This document shows positions 57,185 to 64,000 of a stretch of DNA of 64,000 bases, one piece after another. This DNA is from Saururus chinensis (taxonomy: Eukaryota > Streptophyta > Magnoliopsida > Piperales > Saururaceae). Position numbers and translations under genes: made by a program. Numbering within the stretch: position 1 is the first letter of the stretch; every line of letters starts with the position of its first letter. Below the pieces are notes generated by a model, which was not told the origin of the DNA, searched no databases, and saw only the letters and a program-made list of their open reading frames with translations. The stretch is from positions 8,370,001 through 8,434,000 of the forward strand of contig CP141150.1 in the NCBI GenBank assembly GCA_035235625.1, given 5' to 3'.

Positions 57185-57566
57185 CTCTTCCCGATTTGTC
57201 GTCAAAAAAGGAACGCCGCTTGTCTGGTTATAATCCTGTCGCTAAAGAAGGGGGCTTTAAGCGCCGCCGAGGCCGGAGCCCCGGCTACCCCCCCAAAAGA
57301 AGCAGGAAGGGGGCGGAGAAGGGGGGAAAAACCCTAGCTCGCTCTCAGACGTACCGGGAATCCCCACGCCTGGACCTCAGAAGAAGATGTAAAAAGCAAA
57401 GAAACCGAAATTTCTGAGGAAAGAAATCAAAAGAAGGGCGGAGATCCGGCTAACCACCGGAAGCCACCGGCTCAGAAGACCAGAGAAGGGAGGGTCTCGC
57501 CGGAGCGTATGCAAACGGGAAGACGGTGGTGCGAGAATTGCATGGGAGGGGATGGAGCCTTATATA
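57185..57566 (-). promoter_or_regulatory. ADC core promoter and leader
   Basis: On the minus strand a TATATAA box lies at 57566-57560, about 375 bp upstream of the start codon. A start site near 57535 would give a leader of about 350 nt that contains no ATG at all. The nearest upstream ATG (57543) opens a 23-codon ORF (57543-57472, MQFSHHRLPV...), but it lies at or just upstream of the predicted start site. Plant ADC leaders are long, and a short upstream ORF starting MQ has been reported in carnation ADC (from memory). Confidence 0.55.
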
Positions 57567-58705
57567 GCCCCGGAACCGGCCCTAATTTTTTATTTTTAAT
57601 CGATTTCCTAATTTCCTTTCTAAAATATCGTCTTTTTTTAAAAATGGGTTTTCGCGTTTCTTTGATTTTCTTAAATCAGATTATTTGTGAGATGGGATTT
57701 TCTGGGAAATCCAACTCCACACGCTGCGGCGGGTTGCCGCGTGGCCTGTGCGGGCGTGGGGCCCGGCCGGTGACGCCATTAATGGAAGGTTTCAACGTTT
57801 TCTGGGGGGAACGGTAGGCCGATACGGGCGAGGGGGTCAACTGCAGATCCGGGAGAGGCGGGGACACGTGTACGGTGAGGATCCAGGTCTTCTCGGTGCC
57901 CGTGAGTGTGCAGTAACAACGCCGTCCGCAGGATAAGTCAACACCGCACGTTCGTCTGTGGATCGTGACCGTAGGCTGTGGGAACGAACAGTCAGGATTG
58001 AGTCTCCATGTCGGAAGGCGTGGGACCCGCGTGGGGCGCAGGGGATCTCCATTCGCGGGGAGTGCGGCGCGATTCGGCCTCCTCGAGACGCGCGTGTACT
58101 GGGAAACGATACGATTTGGGGGAAGGGTTCGATACGTATCAATAGAGATCTTATCCCATTTGGGCGGAGGAATCTGGAAAGAGTTTCTGTGAAGCAAAAG
58201 GTTGACGCCCCGCGTCGCCCCAGCTGCGACGCATCTGACGCGGAAATGACACGTCGGTCAGAAAGTGTCACGGGGGCTGGTGGGTGGGCCCGGTTGCGGA
58301 CCCCGGGTCAAGAGCGCCGGTCCGGTCCATGCTTTTTTTAAAGGGATAAGCATGCAAGTGAGGACAAAATTGGAAATGTCATGGATTACGCGTGTGGGGA
58401 GAGAGGAGACTTGGCCTGGCGCTTAAGTTGGAAAGCTTTTTTGTCCGGTAATTTGTGGCGTGGGAAGGAGATTTAATTAAGAACCGGATTTGCAGTTAGG
58501 TTATTTTGGGTAAAGATAGGTGGGCAGGATAGGGCTTGGAAGGAAAGAGCGGCATGGCAGAAAGAGGGGTGGGGGAGTGCGTGACTGGTGAATGAAGATT
58601 CTGTGGGGAAAGCGAGGCAATGGGTGCGTTTGGTAAAGATGAAGGGATGATGATGAGTCATGCATGCACTTGTCTTATTTTATATTTTATATATATATAT
58701 AAAAA
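57567..58705. promoter_or_regulatory. GC-rich upstream region of ADC with G-box
   Basis: There is no gene here. A G-box, ACACGTGT with core CACGTG at 57865-57870, lies about 300 bp upstream of the TATA box. A second ACACGTC lies at about 58250. Such elements are targets of bZIP/bHLH factors in stress- and ABA-responsive genes, which suits ADC, but the function is inferred. The ORFs on both strands at 57676-58341 are by-products of high GC content. Confidence 0.45.
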
Positions 58706-59076
58706 TTTATATGAGTATGGGTTTATATTTGTCTATGTGAGCCTAGGCTCTATGGGCCGTTAAATTTATATCCGGCAACTCATAATATTCGTGGTTAAAC
58801 TCATAAATTTTAACTCATGAATATTATGGGCCATCGGATATAAATTTGACGGCCCATAGAGCCCGGGCTCACATAGGCAAATATGAGCTCGGGCTCATAT
58901 TTGTCTATGTGAGCCCGGGCTCTATGGGCCGTCAGATTTACATCCGGTGGCCCATAATACTCATGAGTTAAAATTTATGAGTTTAACCACGAGTATTATG
59001 GCCGCCGGATGTAAATCCGACGGCCCATAAAGCCCAGGCTCACGTAGGCAAATATGAGCCCGGGCTCATATAAACT
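58706..59076. mobile_element. Double-hairpin MITE upstream of ADC
   Basis: Two near-identical palindromic units lie side by side (about 58710-58895 and 58890-59072). Each folds from GTGAGCC..GGGCTCTATGGGCC to its complement around a central ACTCAT(A/G)A-type loop. The outermost ends TTTATATGAGTATGGGTTTA and, inverted, TTTATATGAGCCCGGGCTCA are also inverted repeats. The borders are AT-rich, so the target duplication (possibly TA) cannot be read. Noncoding. A diverged relative lies at 26414-26855. Confidence 0.85.
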
Positions 59077-61355
59077 TATATATATATTTGTTATATTTAT
59101 AAATATATATTAATTTTAATAATATTAATATTAATATATACTAGTGTATATATCAATTTTATAAATAAAGGGTTCATATATTTTTTTAGCTCAGCCGGAC
59201 GAAGTTAGGGTGAGGTAATTACTGTACTTAACTTTTGCATAACTTGTATGTGCCCAATTTGTTGTAGAAAAAGGATGATTTGTTTATCCCTTTATATCTC
59301 TTATACCAAATAAATCAAAAGTTGCCCTATTATATAATAAATTGGTGCTTTTATAATTATAAAAATATATTATTATTTTTTTCATATTATTTACATAAAA
59401 AATCTTGGTTAATTTTCACATTTAGTTGTATGTATTAATTTATTTTTTTCATGTTGAGAAAGTTTGACCCATGTCACTCAAATTTATGTTTGAATAGGGA
59501 ATATAGAAAATATTTCCTTAGTAATGGGCAAGAAGGCATGTGCTTGAAAGTTTTTGTTTTTTACTCGAACCGGTTTAGGTCGGTTTCTACTTTATATAAA
59601 TTAGTTTAGTATCTAGTTTAATTCCATTATAGCAAAAAAGAAAGTCATATTTCTACACCTTATTTTTTCTATAATAAACATTTTATACCACGTTTAATTA
59701 GATAGAAAAGATAGGTCTTACCTAACAAAATGAAAATCACGTTTCTCTATCCAATTATAAATAGTATAAGGCCAATAAATAATATAAAGAAATAAGGTAT
59801 AATAATATCAAAAAAGAAAATTTTTCCAACTAATAGAGTTTTAGTATGATGATGAAAGCTACGCTGAACTAGTCCAAGTTCAAACTACCTAGGGTTTATA
59901 TCCCAACTTACCCGAATCACAATATGACAGTGCATGCATAGGGCTAGGTCGGATCAAAATCTAATAGTGCATATTAACAAGCAAATTTGAATCACTTATC
60001 CATTTCTCCTTTAAATAACGCGTGCCAACAAACCGACATCCAACTGTTTGGAATGCACCCAACACACACGGCCAGATGCACTGAACGCGTGTTATCAAAA
60101 CATAGGCCATATTAGTTCGTCGGGCACCTTTTCTTGTGTGTCAAGGCAGTATCTTCCATTGTGGCCGTTCGTTAGATGGCTATGTTTATATGTGCCTTCT
60201 AGTTCTAGTCAAAGGTGTGCCCAAGGGGGAGTCTCTTTTGGAATGAAGGACGACTAGGAGCTGATCAGCATATACCCAAAAGTATGTGGTCTACACTATA
60301 AATGGTGTTATATTAAGGAAATGGGTCTTCTTTTTCCATCCATGACAGCCCCAAGGTCAAGGCCCTATCAACGGTTTGACCTAATTTTTTTGTGCTAGAT
60401 TTTAATTTTTTTAAATATATTTTTTTATTTTATATTAATAATTATATTTTAAAAAATAATTATTTTTATTATATAATAAAACTTACGAACAAATATATTT
60501 ATGATACCTTTATAAATATCTAACTATTTAAAGTGAACTAAATAAAATTATTAATATTAAATAAAGTTATTAATTTAAGACAAAAATAATATAAACTTTT
60601 ATCATTTTCATAAATGGAGAATAACATGGGCAAGAGATTTATTTTTGGTTGAAATGTCTGGGAGCGTGTGAACATCATCATGAGTCATGACATGTGAATG
60701 AACCTTAATCGAAATGATGCATGGCCTTTATATGATAATGATAGATTCAATTTACATATTATGGATAGAATTTTGGCCATGACGTGATACCAATTATTTT
60801 CTATTTGCTCACTTGATAGCGAAAATTTTCCTTTAATGCATGAATAAGAGAGAAAATGTTGTTTTAATATAATAATAATAAGAAGAAGAAGAAGAAGAAG
60901 TTTATATGAGTTTTAAGTTCTCATTAAGTCATCATCGTGCACATGGCATCACCTGCCTTCAGAAATTAACACCTGGTTTCACACGTCGCACATGAATTCA
61001 AGTTTATCTTACTATTTATTTTTAAGATTAATGACGCATGTATTAATTTATATTAGCGTCAATGATATCGATCTTGTAGGCTAAGCTCGTGGTGTATAAT
61101 ATAAGGTATTAAATTTGTTCCCATATTAACATTAACAGGGTCATAATACAAGATGGCATCAACCGAGCCCCTGGTTAGACTAAACAATGGTTTAAGTTTA
61201 AGTCCAATTGGACCCATCCAATTACAGCCCAAGTGGCTTTGAGCCTAGCCGAGCCGAACCATATACAAAGATCATTTTGCTTGACAATATTAATCACAAC
61301 ATGGTTGACCCTTCAAGCTCATACATAGCAATTTACCATGAGCTCTACCAGTTAG
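59077..61355. other. Intergenic, no gene recognised
   Basis: AT-rich. There is a (GAA)n run at about 60884-60900 and AT-rich Stowaway-like sequence at 60390-60590. The ORF at 60048-60257 has no domain. Confidence 0.45.
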
Positions 61356-61557
61356 AGGGGTTTTTAATGTTTTACTTTTAACAATGAGCCCACTCTAAAG
61401 AATATATAGGAGCCCTTCATTTATGAGATATCGATGACATATATGCTCACATATTGGTACTAACTAATATATGCCAATATATGTGCTATTAATTTTAAAT
61501 ACTAAAGGCTCATATATATTCTTTATGTTAAGCTCAGAGACCATGAAAAACTATTCA
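61356..61557. mobile_element. MITE of the GGAAGCATTTTT family, copy 4 (diverged)
   Basis: The left end TTTTTAATGTTTTACTTTTA with ACAATGAGCCCAC and the right end TTAAGCTCAGAGACCATGAA follow the same layout as the other copies. The interior repeats ATATATGCTCACATATTGG-type words. The end match is weaker. Confidence 0.5.
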
Positions 61558-62027
61558 CACCAACGGGCACGCTATAAGTAAAAAATATTAATTTACTTGC
61601 AGCAATTATCTAATGAATAAATTTAAAAGGGGGAAGATTCGTTGGTGTTTGCTGAAATAATGATCCGCTTGTTGCTAGGGCGTGTGACATGGGCAAAAAA
61701 GAAAATAAGGCTGGTCGGCTACTGCTAGTTGTTCATGCCACAAGGTCCCTCACAATAGAGACTGGCTCGCTATTTTGAGGGAGTCCTGGTAGTATGTGTC
61801 CACTGCATGTGCATATACGCGCTCACAATGGGACCTGTGAATAAGGTATGATGTTTAAGTTACCTTATGCTTACAATGATTCTCATTAATGTGCGCTTGA
61901 GCACACTCGAGCGTCATAATGCGAGAGGCATTTCTATGACCCACTTGTTCCTCTTAGATGTTTGTGCTATCACATTTCAATCAGAGTTGAGCTGGACATA
62001 TGTTGCCTGTTTTTTATTATAATTTAA
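61558..62027. other. Intergenic, no gene recognised
   Basis: The words TTTGCTGAAATAATG and CTTGAGCACACTCGAGCG are present. The former also occurs at 20080 next to the GC-rich hairpin, suggesting another small element. Nothing coding. Confidence 0.35.
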
Positions 62028-62232
62028 GAAAAGTTTTTTATGCTCCTGACTTAACATGAGTCTGACATATAGAATATTCAATTTTTACAGTATACACACT
62101 AATACACATTAGCACTAATGATACCGACACTAATATGTGTTAGAGTATGCATCATTGATCTTAAAATGAATGTTTCATATACATTCTTTACGCTCAACTC
62201 ATTGTCAAAGTGGAGTATGAAAAACGTTTCCC
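62028..62232. mobile_element. MITE of the GGAAGCATTTTT family, copy 5
   Basis: The ends are AAGTTTTTTATGCTCC and, inverted, GGGAAACGTTTTTCATACTC. The interior carries ACACACTAATACACATTAGC and TACCGACACTAATATGTG. It lies 24 bp from the LTR start at 62256. Confidence 0.7.
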
Positions 62233-62255
62233 ACAATTTGAACCTTCTCTAATTT

Positions 62256-64000
62256 TGTCATATCCCAAAATTTTAAAACTCATTTTGTAACAAGTCCAAT
62301 AATGAAAATATTTTTTTAAATGTTTTTGTTAAAACTTCTCACAAGATATCTCAAGGTAAGAATTACTTATTTTTCGAGCATAATAATATCAACTCAGATT
62401 GTTATAGTATTCAAGGCTAAGTCACATCATAAACTAAACAATGGTTTTACCTGAGTACATATTCAGGACATAAAATATACAACTAATGCAAACAAATTGA
62501 CACTTACATGCATATAATCATGCATATCATATAAATGTTCAGCTAAGAAAAACATTAAAAAGTCCTATATTTATTATGTAGTCTAATCATCATCCTTCCC
62601 TCCTCCTACCTGTTCACTCCTCAGGCAAACCTGCATTACGAGAATGCTAGGTATATGAATATACCCAGTGTCATAACTAAACAAGAATAATATGTAATGA
62701 TAATATAATGACACTTCAAGCATCACAAGTAATTATCAAATATATGCAATGCTTGAATTAAATAATTACTTTAAAGACTATGAAAACACCTAGGAGTCTA
62801 TCTCTCACACTAAAGTGCATGCCATAAATGGTCTTTAGGACTAAGTAGCCACATTTATGAATCCAACTACCTTCACTAGATAATGAACTACTACGAATAC
62901 GACTTTACCTATTAGGCCGGGGGAGTGACTCTACATAAAATTCTAATTTTGGAGAGCTAGAAAATTATAATTTTTTTCATACTATGTCATGTTGTCTACA
63001 TAGCTAAAATAACTCACTTTTGGAGCTAACCAAATAGTATGATCCTTTTGTCTTTAAACATCGCAATGTAATAGAAGGGGTGACTATCCATTAAAAGGAT
63101 TCATAAATGCATAAGGTTTACTTACCCCAATATAATACATGCATAACATTATCTATTCATACACCCAAATGTAAGAACAACCATACTATTATATTAATTA
63201 TAAATAGTATATGCATCATCATAAAACACTTAAAATTCTAAGTAATGGTGTATCATTGATTACTTCACCAACGTGTCGGCCAAGGCATCGATGCCCATTG
63301 ACGCGTTGAGCCCTTGTCGGCAGTGGGTTAGCTATGGGAACCCACCTTACCATGTCAATTCGACATGTCGGTCACACAATTGTTGACCAATTTAACACCT
63401 ACACAGCTCAATGTATCGATACTAGTATTGTTGTCTTCCTTCTTTTGCCATTGTCACCAACCTATCATGCTCGTGGCAATGATCTAGAAGAAAATGATAG
63501 AAACCATTTTGATTTACCTAACACTCTCAAAATAAATAATATTGATTCAATCCTCACTTAAACTACAATCGACCCTCATGAAAACTATGATTTTACTATC
63601 ATATAAAATCATGAATTGGAAAAATGATCACATATCCGTATGATGGAATAATTCTCAAAAATCATCTATGGCATGCTTTTAAACTCATCAACAAGCATAT
63701 AAATCAATCAAATCATCCAATTAAAACCATTAAATGGTAACAAGGTTTGCAATATGATATTTTCTCTTCACCAAAATGGCAAGGTCTGTAGAATCCCGCC
63801 TTTCCTCATCTTCCTTCGGACTTTGACATGCTAGAATATCTTATTCTTTACTCAAAGTTAAAAATCCAGAAAGATTTGGGTTAAGGGGCATCAAAGCTAT
63901 AGGGGAGTAAAATATTCAAATTATGGTACATAACTACATCAAAAATTGCAAGTAACCATCATGTACAACAATTTCGCATCTGTTGGCAAGCCAATCCATT
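62256..64000 (-). mobile_element. LTR of the TGTCA family, runs off the window
   Basis: It starts TGTCATATCCCAAAATTTTA, an inverted LTR terminus. Landmarks shared with the fragments at 33915, 44860 and 47886-48700 include GGTATATGAATATACCCAGTG, GTTTACTTACCCCAATATAA and CTTCACCAACGTGTCGGCC. No coding sequence is visible up to the edge. The ORF at 63334-63561 has no retrotransposon motif. Confidence 0.55.

Noticed and set aside
57185-57205. Seven extra codons at the ADC N-terminus
   Set aside because: That extension begins at a TTG. The first ATG (57184) gives the family's MPALA start.

Overview
The window looks like nuclear DNA of a flowering plant. The genes are widely spaced and one is split by many GT-AG introns. 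The intergenic space is AT-rich and full of retrotransposon debris and MITEs. Two intronless genes are very GC-rich, which suggests a monocot, but the species cannot be fixed from the sequence. No prokaryotic, organellar or viral locus was recognised, and no tRNA or rRNA gene.

Layout. (1) 0.5-5.3 kb: a divergent pair, mitochondrial ribosomal protein bTHXm/S31 on the minus strand and the chloroplast-division-related SDR epimerase GC1/SulA (12 inferred exons) on the plus strand, sharing an intergenic promoter of about 300 bp. (2) 5.3-19.3 kb: the 3' flank of GC1, repeated several times and including a decayed copy of the GC1 3' end. It is interrupted by large LTRs and by a TIR element close behind the GC1 stop codon. 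(3) 19.4-28.3 kb: MITEs, microsatellites and another solo LTR, with no gene recognised. (4) 28.5-31.9 kb: an intronless LRR receptor-like kinase of the At4g36180/At1g75640 type with a degenerate catalytic core. (5) 33.9-39.7 kb: two adjacent Tourist-like elements filled with GGT/GGC repeats, one split by a 3.4-kb solo LTR. (6) 40-52.5 kb: a long fold-back, a signal-peptide-only mini-ORF, a decayed Ty1/copia element with nested LTRs and MITEs, and a CGATAT-rich tandem array. (7) 55.0-57.2 kb: intronless arginine decarboxylase on the minus strand, with a TATA box, a leader free of upstream ATGs and a GC-rich upstream region containing a G-box. (8) 58.7-64 kb: a double-hairpin MITE, more MITEs and an LTR running off the window.

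The four genes are unrelated in pathway: mitochondrial translation, plastid division, receptor signalling and polyamine synthesis. There is no operon or gene cluster.

The most unusual signal is inside the two giant solo LTRs (7510-10847 and 35035-38455). Each carries, over about 450 bp, a run of roughly ten short stem-loops, mostly with 5-base loops and several with the identical loop TGTGT. Comparing the two copies shows paired, compensating changes in some stems. I do not recognise this structure. Structure and covariation searches on more copies of the family would decide whether it is real.
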